A DNA stretch of 64,000 nt from Acanthaster planci. Lineage: Eukaryota > Echinodermata > Asteroidea > Valvatida > Acanthasteridae. The position numbers were made by a program, and so were the translations under genes. Of the stretch, positions 12,301-23,149 are shown piece by piece (within the stretch, counting starts at the first letter, position 1; every line of letters begins with the position of its first letter). The stretch lies in assembly GCF_001949145.1 (NCBI RefSeq), contig NW_019091491.1:253277-317276 (forward strand), read 5' to 3'. The notes beneath the pieces were generated by a model. That model ran no database searches, was not told the origin of the DNA, and was given only the letters and a program-made list of their open reading frames with translations.

Positions 12301-15300
12301 GTGGCGTACATTTGTGCAGGAAATCGGGGGATATGGGATGGGGAATTTTGAAGGGATGACTTGCCTGGCCATGGAAATGTGAAAAGTGGGGGGGGGGCTG
12401 ACTGCATATGACACTGGGGGCGATCCTAAGAATCTTACATCAGAACGGCATGTGTACTTTTTTCTCCCATTTTTAGTGCAACTAGGGCCTAAATACATAA
12501 TGGTTATTGTAAAGTGAAGTCCGAGAAGTTCGTCACAATCTGCTTGATTTTTTTCTCCCCACTAAAAAGTGAGGGATGATTCAATAGTCCGTCCCCTTCT
12601 GATCAAAAAGTGCAGGGATATATACCCCCATCTCCTTGGGAATTAACGCCCATGACTGCATGGTTTGTTGTTGGCTCAGCATTCAGCAATTGTTTCAATA
12701 TAGCATTTTGATATTTTTTAAAGCACAGTGCAGAATTCTGATACCGCTGCACGCACAGCTAAAAATGGAATTTATTCTATTTGGAATAAGTTCAGAATGG
12801 CTTTCGTGATTTCCATAGTAACGAATGACGTAGAAGCGCGGATGAACTTTTCCTTTTTCAAGTTGAAAATATCCAGCAACAATGAAATTAGTAGCAACCA
12901 CCACTGTCTGTGAATATCATTACAAATCTCATATGTTGTACATTTGCAATAACGCACTCAGTTTGAAATCAAGCGTGATGTCTTCATGCTTAGGCCAAAG
13001 AAACAATGTTGCTGTTACTTGTTTTATCGTCGTGTTGAAGGTAGGAAAGACCAATTTTCCATTTATGGTGTGACTTACCCTTAATCCACCATGTGAAGGT
13101 AAATTGAAATATCGGTGAACCTGAAACCCACCTGCTGGTTGAATAATCAAATAAAACCGTAGTTTGTTAAAAACATATTCCCGTCATTGTTGATTTTAGT
13201 TTTATTTCAAACTGTACTTAATTGAGTGTTTTTCTTAATCTATATACGCGCTTCACACCATTTTTTCCGAGAATCACGGCAGGATCTGTCCAATTAATGT
13301 TCTGTAACACACTGAATATTCCCAATTAAAGTTCTGTAGCACACTGAGTATTCCCAATTCATGTTCTGTAACACACTGGGTATTCCCAATTCATGTTTTG
13401 TAACACACTGAGTATTCCCAATTCATGCTTTGTAACACACTGAGTATTACAAATTCACGTTCTCTAACCCAGTGAGTATTCCCAGAACGTGTCAACAAGA
13501 CACCATCCCTGTGATCAACCTTTCAACTTTATTGGTCATTGTTCAGATCTTTATGTAGCATTTTTGTTTCACAGCGCTTGATTACTTTGCTACGTTTGAC
13601 GTCATTGGTGTATGTTTTTTTGCTTCGATTTAATTTTGCCAATGAATAAAAGCATTTTAGGAAACGCATTTGGGGGGGGTGTTTGTTTTGACAGGAGGGG
13701 AATGCCCCAGCTATTCACATTAATCTGCAAGGACATTTCATGCCACAGCAGTTTCATTTTGCCGTTTTATTTTAAACATGAGTTTTTCGGTAATTTTCAT
13801 TTTTTTTCGAAAGACAAAAATAGAAACTTTCATGCAGAAGTATGTGGTCGCTGTCTGACATTAGGGCCCGTGTCCTCTTCAAGGATTACGACGGATTTTG
13901 GTATTTTTACAATTTCCTTCTAAATCTTACATCTACAAACAAAGAATTACAATTGCATTAAGTTTGTTAAACTCACAGGTCACATTCCATTCTTCAATAC
14001 TGAAGGCTTCTGATTTGATTAAGGGAAAATTCTGGACGGACCAAGTTAAAAATTTATGGTATCCCTCTCCCCATATTAATTTCAAGAGCTGTCGGTAGTG
14101 ATTTTAAAAGTTCGAGGTCAACATGGAACTGGGAAACCTTTCCGCATTTTACCTCGAAGTCATTGCTCTCAATCAAGGTATTTCACCAAGTAATCTTTTT
14201 TTTTTCTCGCTCGACAGCATCATTTTATAAACGCGAATACGCATTAGCATTTAACTTGATGACTCCTCCGTATATTAGAAATTGCAAATGTAGACAATAG
14301 TTTGGGGAAATCTTGACAATCTCCTTAGAATTTAAAAGACTGCCAAATATGTACAGCGTACAAAGACATTGGTAATCTGCATACAATGCGTGTCTGTAAG
14401 CCGAGGAAGTATAGAGATAAAGGTTGAGGAACCTCCGTAGAGCTTCGTTATGCTTGCGCACAGGCAACTTTCAGAAGGCAATGGATATGTATGAGTCGCG
14501 ATATATAGTACACCGTGATTGGATGTCAACCGATGATGTCATACATAAGGTCATCAATCTTTATTCAGGCAGCTGGTTCACTTCAGCCCGCCCAAAACTC
14601 TTTGCGTTTCTCCATGATTCTTTTGAAAAAGAGAGACTGAGGGAATGAACAAGGCATTTCCGGTTTTACGCCGAATAATTATTTCTTTAGCCCGTGGACA
14701 TCAAAGACTATCTTTTTCAAAACCATAATGTCGACAACACTCACGGTGTCGAATTTCATGTGTATGTTGACTTCGCTATCTGAGCATCTACCACGTGCCT
14801 CCTCATACAGTAAACCAATTGTACACTACTCATTTTCTGTCTTCTTGGTAATTTGTGAATAATTTAGCTCCAGTAAGAAAGAAGACAACCCATCTTTACC
14901 GTAGCCTTTGTTTCTGTCATGAATGATGAAATACGGCGTATGTGGTGTTAGGGCCATCATGCCGACAGAAGTGTTTCCGTGTTTGCGCTGCAGTTGAGTT
15001 AAAGGAAAACTGGTAATGCTGAAAATCCCTTGGAAGGTATTTCCTATTTATAATCAAAATGTAGTGTAGACGAGAAACGTATGAGATAAAATACGGGTCC
15101 CTAAATCTCATCTGCTTTCCTCCGCGAAAACTGTGTAATTGTGAGCCATGTCTGCTGAAATTTGGAGTCATTTGGGGTCTGATTTGTTTTATTAAACTTT
15201 GACATCACAATGGATGAAAGGTGCGGAGTCTGTTGTGTGTGCATGGAATTGTGTGCTGCATTGTCCTTGTTCTCTGCATTAATAATGCATCCCAGCATTA

Positions 15301-18300
15301 AAGCGCGGAGTAGCTGAAATATAGCTGGCATTTCAAATCGCCAAACATGGTAGCAAGAGAAGTTTCCCATTTTTGTCATTAATAACATGTCTTTGGAGTG
15401 TTTCAATGAATTTTGAAAGGGGGTAGGCTGTAAACCTAATCGGTGAGACATTGTTCAGCGGTAGTGTTCCACGGAGAATCCCCTGCTCACGCTGGTGGGG
15501 GGGGGTGGATTGTTTGATGATGATTAAAGTGTTTTGCTGTTTTTGTCCGTTGCAGGCGCCCCAGTGTGACATCACGGCGCGGCAGACGGCCCAGAAGACA
15601 AATATCGCAGGTGAGAGGCGAAAAGCGCTCCTAAGCAAGCCTACAGGAATGAAGCGCGCCCAATAACCGTATGGTGCACTCAGTATTTGCATGCAGTAAA
15701 TCGGATAAAAAATCGATCTTTTCCGCAAAGCGGGATGATGAAAACTGGAAGGGATACAAGACACGCATGTTATGGTCGACACGATGGTGTATTCTCATGC
15801 TCTTAAGTTGTCCATGTGATATGGCATTAAAGGAGGAAATTAAAATAAGATTTATATGCTTCACAGGCAAGCAGAGTACTATACCAATGCCTTTTTCATT
15901 AAACTTGGCACCACAAATATTACTTACTGCCAAAAGTTATCAAGCTAGAAAATCTCTAAATTGACCTTTATGACGCAGTGTCGTCTGTTCTCTCCTAGAT
16001 TTTCAAAACGATTCATGCATACATCCAAATGTAACGTTGTAAAGAGGTTAAAAATATCAGTGCTGAGCAGTCTGTTGCCTTATCTGATGAGTCCCTGACT
16101 TCTTTTAAGGTACCTGGATAAATTAATTAAATGAAACGCACATTTATAATATAGAACATGAAACATAGACCTAAGCCTGATACTAGGCAGAAGGTCTGAT
16201 AGGAAATGCTCCCATTAACCACGGTTTAGTTGATTGCAAACATGTCGGAATCAAAGATGACGAGCGTTCGTATTTAGTATATACTGTACATTCGCTCTCG
16301 GACTGATCCAAATCACGTGATACTGGCGCCTCTTTGACCTCTGTATGTTGTAATTGTCAGGTTGTTAAACCAGATTTGTTTCCTGAGGTAAAGGCTGCAA
16401 TATAATATAATGTGTAGTGACGTGTCCGTATGTTTGTACAAACATGTTGCACATTTCGTCGAACAGCTTAAAGCCCATCATTCTCGACTATTCTGTTGTC
16501 ATTTCGTTCTACATCAATTCCAGTGACGACTGTCATATGATTTTTATGGTCCATACAGTCTTTTCACCATTTTCTTTTACTGTAGACTTTATTTACCCAC
16601 GCGAAACCTAAACTTATTCTTTAATTAAAAAACAATGGCTATATTATTAATAAAAAAATCACACAACAAGAGATATTTTTAACAATGAAATTAAAAAGAT
16701 AGAACTATACGTGAAACTTTCAGCAACCCTTTAAGCCACCCACACAAACCGATGCACCGCATCTCAAGAAAGACCAAAACACATAAATAAATAGACAACA
16801 ACTAAAGAATCTCTTATTTAGACTGCACATCATTTTGGTAATTATTGTTTAACAACTGATGAAAATTGCCCATTCATTTTAATGCCCTTATTTGCTGATT
16901 TTCAAAGTGAAAAGCAGTTGTTAATGACCAGTGCAAAGCACGGGTACCATACTTGACATTTATTCACTACATGTATATGTGCAACCGATTGTAAACAAGT
17001 CAAGAAGAGATGAAACTACCCTGAGTAAATAACAAATTCCATGATAACATTCGACCATCATGGAGATAGAACGACCTAATGTGAATGCTTGGAATATGTA
17101 GAAGCTGGGGGATATTATGCAGGCAAGATTTGTTACGCGTTGGCTTGAAGGATTAGGATTGAATTGTGATGAGCTAATGATAAGGTGAAGGCAACTATAA
17201 ACGCCTCTCGTCGGTGGCGCTTTAAAGGGGAAGGACATTGCCAACTCTTATTAATAACCCGTATTAATAATATTTACCCGTAAGAATGCTGGAAATATTA
17301 TGTAGCAAAGCAATGTCAAAGTAACCGAGAGTAAGGGATGAATGGAGTGAAGATTGAGTTCTGATATTTTCTCAATAAAATTGACTTAAGTACGCCTTAC
17401 ATTTTTTTTTGACTATTAAGAATGTGATTCGATACAGCGCATGTCTACAGTAGGCCTAACTCCAGTACAGCAACTTAACCCCACACACTAACTCTAACCT
17501 ATTAGAGATTTAGTGTGGTAAACGTGTATTCAGTTATATGATTATTCAATTATTCAAAAATTACTTTAATCTGTACCCCTTAGAAGATCACACCTGTTTG
17601 GGGAAACACATCATGGACTTTCCTGGGCTGAAAAGCGCTGTTTGAATTTGAATCACTGGTCTATTGAAGCACGTAATATTTTCCACCGTTGCTGGGTGGA
17701 ATCGATTTAGACAAAAATAAAAAAACTGAGTAAATTAATATTAACGATGGATATAGATCATTCTCAAATGTGTAAATATGAAGGAGCGTTGTAGTTTCAC
17801 TCTTCGATTTCAACATGCGTGGGTACAAGCCATAATGTGAATTCCACGCGTGTGAATGTTGTAAATCCATTTTTGCTGTTTCTACTTTGTCTTTGTATAG
17901 TGGCAAGTTAAGGAGATTGAACAAGGCCCTAAAATTTTAGCCTATGGCATGCCCACCATCAATAGAGCCTGAAAGTAAAAGGTCACTCAGTAAACTTCTT
18001 GGAACCCTCGCGCGTCCGCCTGTGGGGATGCTACATGGGGGCCGTCTTATCACGTTCGATAATTTTTGGAAAAATGATTCCTAACTGAAACCATCCCCAA
18101 GAAACACTCATATCAGAATTTTCTCTTTGTCCTCGTCAAGTAGTATTAAGGAAAAGTCACCGGGAGACGGGGGGAAAAATTTTAAAAATTTTAGTAACGA
18201 CCTATCACGTTCAGTGATATCGTTCCTAGGCCTCCTTGTTCATACACAGTTGTTTTCAATCCCAGTACTTTACGTGGAAACGAGATTTTACAACCTTGTA

Positions 18301-20286
18301 AAGATTTACCTACCTGCAGTCGATGGACTCTAGATTCAGTCGAGTTGACCTGACACAATTCTTGACAGCAAAGATGAGATTATACATTAGAATCTTTCGT
18401 TAAAGCAGCTTATTACTTTAAGTTTATTTTGTTATAAAATATAAAGTCCTTAAAATATTTTTGTCTGTTTTATTTTGGCTTTTACCGAAAACCTTTCATA
18501 AAATATAATTCCTTAATTGTTCATTTGTGTGCGAGACCACTGAATTGCAGTGCTTAATTTTCGGAAGTGATAGGTCATTTTGGCAGTATGTTTCTCTTTT
18601 AAGTCAGGTCAATTTTCAGTTTCTATAAATTGAAATGCTACCAAATATTTTACAAAGGTCTTTTTACGAGTAGAGGTTTAAGAAGTATCTGAACGAAACA
18701 TATTACAAATTCTAAAATGTTGGCACGTTATTTTCTTATCCAAGGGTTCCGAATGCACGCCATCGGGGGTCAACTTTCAGGCTCTATATACCACCAGATC
18801 CATGCCTCGTTGTCGCCAACTTAATCATCACCAATAGTCATCCCTTAACCCATCATAACAGTCATCTCTACCACATCTTACCAATAGCCTAATTATGTAT
18901 CGGTCATTACAAACACCACTTACACCACATCCTTAGTACCGTATCCCATCATCGCCTCCATATTCCCAATACCCCAACATTACCCTCAATATGCAATTCT
19001 CATAGTCACCAAGTTCGTAAGACTTTATGTTATTCTCTCTATATTTCCTTACGTCTTCGTTTTCTCCTTCTTTCATCTATATGTTATTGTTACATATCAG
19101 GAAGACCTGCCATTGCATACGAGCCGCATCCAAGTACAATTAATCCTTTGTAACTGCCGCAGAGAAAGCCCCTAACCTTGAAGAAAAAAAGCTAGTTTTA
19201 ATGACACAGCAAGAAGGAAGGTTTCATTTTTCGCATCAATTTTGTTGAAAGAGTCAGTTGTTAGCATTTCCACAACACTTTAGAACCTGTAATTGCTGAT
19301 ACTGCTGATTTTATTTACGGATATTTATGCAGTGTATTCAGCCAATCATATAATTAATTTGAAGGGTTTCTCTCTTTCAGCCTTCTTCTATGTTTCTGTC
19401 GGATCTACCTTATGACTGGCCAAATTCAGAATTCCCGAGCCGATTCCGATTAGTGAAAGATCCAAACAACGGGACATGGTGCACGAGACACTTGGCAGCG
19501 ACCGCCGATACTTCACCCACTGGAGAATCGTCACAATTTTTGGTAGGACGTCAACGTAACGAAACATCAGGGACCGCTGGGTTTGCGTCCCGTACATCGT
19601 ACTCAAGATCAGCCTCGGCCCCAAGTACCTCGTGTAGTGGGCTGGATACCGGAACCATTAACCCAAGGGACGATCGGTCAGATTGGACCTGGAGTCCGAA
19701 TTCAGACCGCAGCCAAGCTTCACTCAACGCGTCCGAATCTGGGGATAAGGACGGCTGCACTGTAACCGAAAGAGATCTCACGAGTTTCCATGTGGACGAG
19801 GTGCCTGAGTTCCGGCTCAATGGTAGCTCAAGTCAGCAGGGTTTAGGCCTCAAGCTCTCGCCAAAACTCGTGCTGAGGAGGATCACCCCTCCACAGACGT
19901 TAAGACGGCATATGACACAAGAAAAAGACGATTCGGACACGGACGAGGCGCATTTTTCCGACCCAGACGAGATCAAATATTACCCGAAAAATTCCAAAGG
20001 TTTAGCGATCTCGCTACCGCCTGATGCACAGGGGCAGTCATCACGAGAACATTGCCATGACGACAAAAACGATCCGGAAACGAAAACGAGGCCAAGATTT
20101 CCGCCAGTAAACAAAGAAGCTATCAGCTTGCCTGCCAGCCCTACAGCCTTTGATGCGTCCATGCCCCAACGCGTCAAGAGATCAGAGGGTGTAGTAGTGA
20201 CTGATGTAACAGCAGGTGGGATCACTATTACCATTAGGGAGAGCGGTAATGCAGACGGTTTCTTCGGAAATAAAATTATCACGTGA
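6193..20286 (+). CDS. CBX: CBX gene A: Polycomb chromobox protein (5 coding exons, 411 aa)
   Basis: Joined exons: 6193-6357, 10039-10082, 11060-11125, 15556-15610 and 19381-20286, with all introns GT-AG and phases 0, 2, 2, 0. The chromodomain spans roughly residues 40-92. Its aromatic cage is expected at Y43, W64 and W67 (VY, then KWKGW), followed by NTWEPEDNILDKRLLEIY, which is the Pc/CBX rather than HP1 form. Exon 4 gives a basic RRGRRPRR AT-hook-like patch. The last exon is mostly disordered, with an acidic DDSDTDE stretch near 293-299, and ends in a Pc box at 381-405 (VVVTDVTAGGITITIRES...DGFF) that should bind the RING1 RAWUL domain. Predicted role: H3K27me3 reader of nuclear canonical PRC1. 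The start is the first in-frame ATG after a stop at 6160-6162 (G at -3); an ATG at 6250 or a further upstream exon is possible. Length is like CBX8 or fly Pc. Orthology to a single vertebrate CBX is not assignable. Confidence 0.9.
6358..10038 (+). other. Intron 1 of CBX gene A (3681 bp)
   Basis: The intron is bounded by GTATTT and TTTTCAG. It contains a tRNA-like relic at 7483-7557, a poly-C run near 8220 and otherwise AT-rich DNA. I see no other gene. Confidence 0.75.
7483..7557 (+). repeat. tRNA-derived relic (SINE head or tRNA pseudogene)
   Basis: An A-box-like TGGTCAAGTGG at 7491-7501 and a B-box-like GGTTCGAGTCC at 7532-7542 sit at tRNA spacing. The outer segments AAGCTCA and TGAGCCT pair at 6 of 7 positions. 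The anticodon and T stems do not fold properly, so this is not a functional tRNA. It is most likely a pol III-derived retroposon head. Confidence 0.55.
10039..10082 (+). CDS. CBX: CBX gene A, exon 2 (chromodomain core)
   Basis: This 44-nt exon encodes GKAEYLVKWKGWSN plus two bases of a Lys codon. The acceptor is TTTTCAG and the donor GTAAGT (phase 2). It holds the two cage tryptophans W64 and W67. Length and phase equal those of exon 2 of gene B. Confidence 0.95.
10083..11059 (+). other. Intron 2 of CBX gene A (977 bp)
   Basis: Bounded by GTAAGT and CCTCAG. A full-length MITE family 1 copy occupies 10425-10609. Confidence 0.85.
10425..10609 (+). mobile_element. MITE family 1, copy B (185 bp, full length)
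   Basis: The ends are CAGAGCTGTTTATAGAGAGA and, in reverse complement, CAGAGCTGTATATACAGAGT, forming imperfect terminal inverted repeats of about 20 bp. The interior matches the 183-bp copy at 26546-26728. It carries AAAATGGCGGA, a YY1/PHO-like core. It has no coding capacity and no clear target-site duplication. Confidence 0.75.
11060..11125 (+). CDS. CBX: CBX gene A, exon 3 (end of chromodomain)
   Basis: This 66-nt exon completes the Lys codon and encodes HNTWEPEDNILDKRLLEIYST plus part of Arg. The acceptor is CCTCAG and the donor GTAACC (phase 2). It contains the WEPE strand and the C-terminal helix. The length is identical to exon 3 of gene B. Confidence 0.95.
12073..12141. repeat. Two adjacent inverted repeats
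   Basis: CTAAGGC-AA-GCCTTAG at 12073-12088 is a perfect 7-bp dyad. Just downstream, AAGTGGAAATAC (from 12095) pairs with GTACTTCCACTT (ending near 12141) with one mismatch. A TTAGGG/CCCTAA pair further out suggests a decayed foldback element of about 100 bp. Confidence 0.45.
13290..13484 (+). repeat. Minisatellite, about 6 copies of a 32-bp unit
   Basis: A 32-bp unit containing TTCTGTAACACACTGAGTAT and then TCCCAATTCATG is repeated about six times. Copies differ by one to several bases, with the last copy most diverged. It lies within intron 3 of gene A. Confidence 0.9.
15556..15610 (+). CDS. CBX: CBX gene A, exon 4 (basic AT-hook-like patch)
   Basis: This 55-nt exon completes Arg and encodes RPSVTSRRGRRPRRQISQ. 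The acceptor is TTGCAG and the donor CAG|GTGAGA (phase 0). The RRGRRPRR run matches the position of the AT-hook or AT-hook-like motif that follows the chromodomain in vertebrate CBX proteins, which suggests DNA contact. The canonical LYGPKKRG sequence is absent. Confidence 0.88.
15611..19380 (+). other. Intron 4 of CBX gene A (3770 bp)
   Basis: Bounded by GTGAGA and CTCTTTCAG. It contains an 820-bp TIR element at 17965-18784 and otherwise AT-rich non-coding DNA. Confidence 0.8.
17965..18784. mobile_element. Candidate 820-bp TIR element with TA target duplication
   Basis: The ends are GAGCCTGAAAGT and its exact complement ACTTTCAGGCTC, each flanked by TA (15 matching bases in total with the flanks). 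A second matched block (GGAACCCT) lies about 35 bp inside each end. A GACCTATCAC / GTGATAGGTC pair is also found inside. No transposase frame is visible, so it would be non-autonomous. Confidence 0.55.
19381..20286 (+). CDS. CBX: CBX gene A, exon 5 (disordered region and Pc box)
   Basis: Begins in phase 0 after CTCTTTCAG and encodes 301 residues to TGA at 20284-20286. The middle is Ser/Thr/Asp-rich with no folded domain; it includes DDSDTDEAHFSDPDE, which looks like CK2 substrate sequence. The final ~30 residues form the Pc box VVVTDVTAGGITITIRES...DGFF, closely matching the end of gene B. Confidence 0.95.
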   Translation, partial: PSSMFLSDLPYDWPNSEFPSRFRLVKDPNNGTWCTRHLAATADTSPTGESSQFLVGRQRNETSGTAGFASRTSYSRSASAPSTSCSGLDTGTINPRDDRSDWTWSPNSDRSQASLNASESGDKDGCTVTERDLTSFHVDEVPEFRLNGSSSQQGLGLKLSPKLVLRRITPPQTLRRHMTQEKDDSDTDEAHFSDPDEIKYYPKNSKGLAISLPPDAQGQSSREHCHDDKNDPETKTRPRFPPVNKEAISLPASPTAFDASMPQRVKRSEGVVVTDVTAGGITITIRESGNADGFFGNKIIT

Positions 20287-21105
20287 TCTGTACCATGTGG
20301 TCAGTGCCACTTACACAATGTAAGCAAGAGTTTCCCCTCTACACATTTAACATACACCAACACTGACTAATCAGTACTTGACAAGCACACATAAAAACTC
20401 CACCGACTTGCATCAACGGGAAGTGAACCCATGACCTTTCATTTAGTTTTGCATGCAGTGCTGATTTCATAGTATTATGGAAACATTCTGGAATGTTTTT
20501 TTAAACTTGAAAATAGATTCACGGGGTAAGTGGATGTTCGTTTCCTGCCTATAAAACGTGGGATTGCAAGTAACACGATGTTGTGTTTTGTCTACTTCTG
20601 TACTATGAACTAGTTACGCTGAAGCGGATTATTTGTTTAGATGAGAGGTGAAACAAGCTCATTCTCTGTGGCCTCAAGTTCTACTCAGCTCATTAAACAG
20701 CTAATCGTCAGCCACAAAATCTTGCGGGGAAATGCCGTGCTTTGTGATTAACTTTTAACTGAGCTGAGGAAACTGTGCAACTGTGTTTATTTTTGACATC
20801 TCCATTGACGTCATCATTTAGACAGCCAAACATGGCTTGCTATTCTGACCATGCTTGGAAGTCTCTGGTTTGTATATTTTTTTTGTTTACGTTCGAAGTT
20901 GAGTGGAAGCAACGAGGATAGGTTTGATATCAACTAACTTGCTTTTACCACTGAAGGAGGAATGTAAGTATTTTAATGTTAACTATCGAGACCACAACAT
21001 TCGAAGTCCATGAAGCCAAATGAAAGAAATCTCCGAATATGAGAGAGGTTTTGCATGGAGTGAGTATTTGCAATACAACAAAGGGCCTATCGTATTGTAA
21101 ATAAA
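20287..21105 (+). other. Probable 3'UTR of CBX gene A with AATAAA at 21100
   Basis: A canonical AATAAA polyadenylation signal occurs at 21100-21105, about 810 bp after the stop codon. It is the first clear one on this strand. A tRNA-like relic on the opposite strand (20401-20466) lies inside. The true cleavage site cannot be fixed without transcript data. Confidence 0.4.
20401..20466 (-). repeat. tRNA-derived SINE fragment
   Basis: On the minus strand the segment reads AGCACTGCATGCAAAACTAA, then AAAGGTCATGGGTTCACTTC. It resembles the head of a tRNA-derived SINE, with a B-box-like GGGTTCACTTCC that has lost the CGA core. It sits in the probable 3'UTR of gene A. Confidence 0.4.
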
Positions 21106-22373
21106 AAGTTCAAAGTAGTGACTGTAACAATCTAGGCCTATGAAGATGTTTACAAATTATGTGTTAGGTATATTTCCACTAATTTAGACCTATTTTTATA
21201 CAGCTCTTTTCATCCAATTTCGACAGCTGGACGTTTAATCAAACCAAGTGGTCTGACATTCGATCAGACTGAGGTGAAAATCAATCGAACTTTCTTAACA
21301 GTAGTTTCTTAACAGCATGCATGGGGTGACGCCATTGATTCTCTCTCTAAGGTCGAAGACATGCAATACGTTTCATTCACGGTGTGTCATGTTAATCACT
21401 TTATACGCATAATACAAGACCAGTGTCCAAGTGTAATGGGGAACATATTTTCGTATTGTTCTAGGCCGACTGCACGCGTACTAGTTTTATTTTGTATTAT
21501 TTTCTAAATTGCAACTACAATTTTTCTATATTTCTGAAGGGAAAAATGACGGTGTGGAATATCATTACCAGATGAAACTCAATATGGGAGGCACACATTA
21601 CCAGTTAAACTTGAGGTTGTTGCAAATATTGATTGTAGTTTGAGAAAAAATTGCATTTCAACCTACACTGACGAATTAGGAGATGAGGTGCCTTGAATGA
21701 TCCATTAAGCGCGTGACGTCGGTTGGAATGTATGGAAAGGGAATGGATTCTTACCTGGTTTAAATCTGAAAACCGATTCCTTTAACCTGGAATCGAAATT
21801 CTACTTATCTTAAGATTGTATGAGCAAGCGAGAGCATTGATAAGGGCTGAAGCTATAATCATGACTGTATGCGTCGATCTCCCAAGCAGCCATATTGATG
21901 AATATTGTAAGCGAAATTGTTACGAAGAACGACCTTGTAAGTATTCGTCCTTGTAAGTATTACATCCAAATAAAGATAATGCATGGATAGGCAATCGGCT
22001 GAGAATGTGTATTCCTGCGGAAAATATTACGAATTGAAAAGATGGAGGACAGGAGAAGACTAAAAAGAGTTTTGTCCGGGGACGATCTAGTCCTACACAG
22101 TAAAAGATAAGCCACTTTTTTTGTTCACGTTTCACAGTTTCGTATACTTGCCAACACTACCGATTTAGGCGCCGGGTGTCGATTTCTAGAGTACATTTTT
22201 CACACGCTGATTTGAAATGGAAGCCTGCAACCTCTCAGTAAAATACTAAAAAGAATGAAACGTGTCATATAGCTTTGATCCAAAAATGTGTAAAGAGTTG
22301 AACACTTTTTGTGTCACAAGGGAGGATACCTCCGAGTCCGCTAGTGAATGCGATACTTCCGCTCCTTGGACGA

Positions 22374-23149
22374 CCGGTGTAAAAGGTAAAACTGTCCCCC
22401 GGACACTTTTACCGGATTGCACCCGGTAGAGGTGTCCAGGGGACACATTTACCTAGGTAAATCTATCCCCCTCCAGGTAAATTTGTCCCCTATGAGAAAT
22501 GTGCCTCCTCAGACTGTGTATCACTTTCTTTCAATTGTTTTCGCGCAGCGTTTTGACAGACACCAGTGCTGTTTCTGGGATGCTTGTTACGTCAAAACAT
22601 GGCGATTGAATAAGGAGGGCTATTCTGGATGTACTGGTATCCATTGCGCGTATTGTCTGAATTTACTGTCCTTGAAGCGTTTGGACGCTATATCCGGAAC
22701 TTCGCCATGGTTCTCGCGCAACGTGCGGTGCAGTGAACTGACATGATGCATGAGTTTACCTTCCTTTACAAGTCAGTCATAATAATCACCCCGCGGTGTG
22801 CCTACAGACTGAGAATATTTACTACGCATGCAAGGAGTCTGCAGAATATGGATTGCTGCCTTTTCCTATTTCTTGCTGAAAACATATCTCGATTGATTTC
22901 ACATATCATCCCCCCCTTTTGACAACCTTGTGAAGGTCTTAAAAATGTACGTGTATTTGATGTGGATTGAATTCATCAAACTGATATGAAAATAATAACT
23001 TCTACGTGGCACAACGAGGGGGAAATTACCAGGAGGGGACAGAATAACCTGGAGGGGGAATGGTTTACTGGGCTGGGGGGCACTTTTACCTGGGTAATTC
23101 TGTCCCCAGGGACAGTTTTACTGGGGGATAGATTTACTGTGTTCACCGG
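22374..23149. mobile_element. 776-bp foldback element built from reiterated GGTAAA..TGTCCCC modules
   Basis: The ends are CCGGTG and CACCGG. Each terminal ~130 bp carries several copies, in both orientations, of a ~17-bp module such as GGTAAAACTGTCCCCC, GGTAAATCTATCCCCC and GGTAAATTTGTCCCCT. The right-end modules are mostly reverse complements of the left-end ones. The middle has a 109-codon open frame without recognisable homology. Most likely a foldback-type non-autonomous transposon. Confidence 0.6.

Larger units (their letters stand above)
11126..15555 (+). other. Intron 3 of CBX gene A (4430 bp)
   Basis: This is the longest intron of gene A. It holds adjacent hairpins at 12073-12141, a poly-G run near 12390 and a 32-bp minisatellite at 13290-13484. 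The many short open frames here show no domains. Confidence 0.8.

Noticed and set aside
15333-15782. 149-codon minus-strand open frame across exon 4 of CBX-A
   Set aside because: Overlaps a well-supported exon on the other strand and shows no domain.
16084-16120. CTGATGAGTCCCTGA, resembling the start of a hammerhead ribozyme core
   Set aside because: The needed downstream GAAAC strand and helix pairings are not found nearby.
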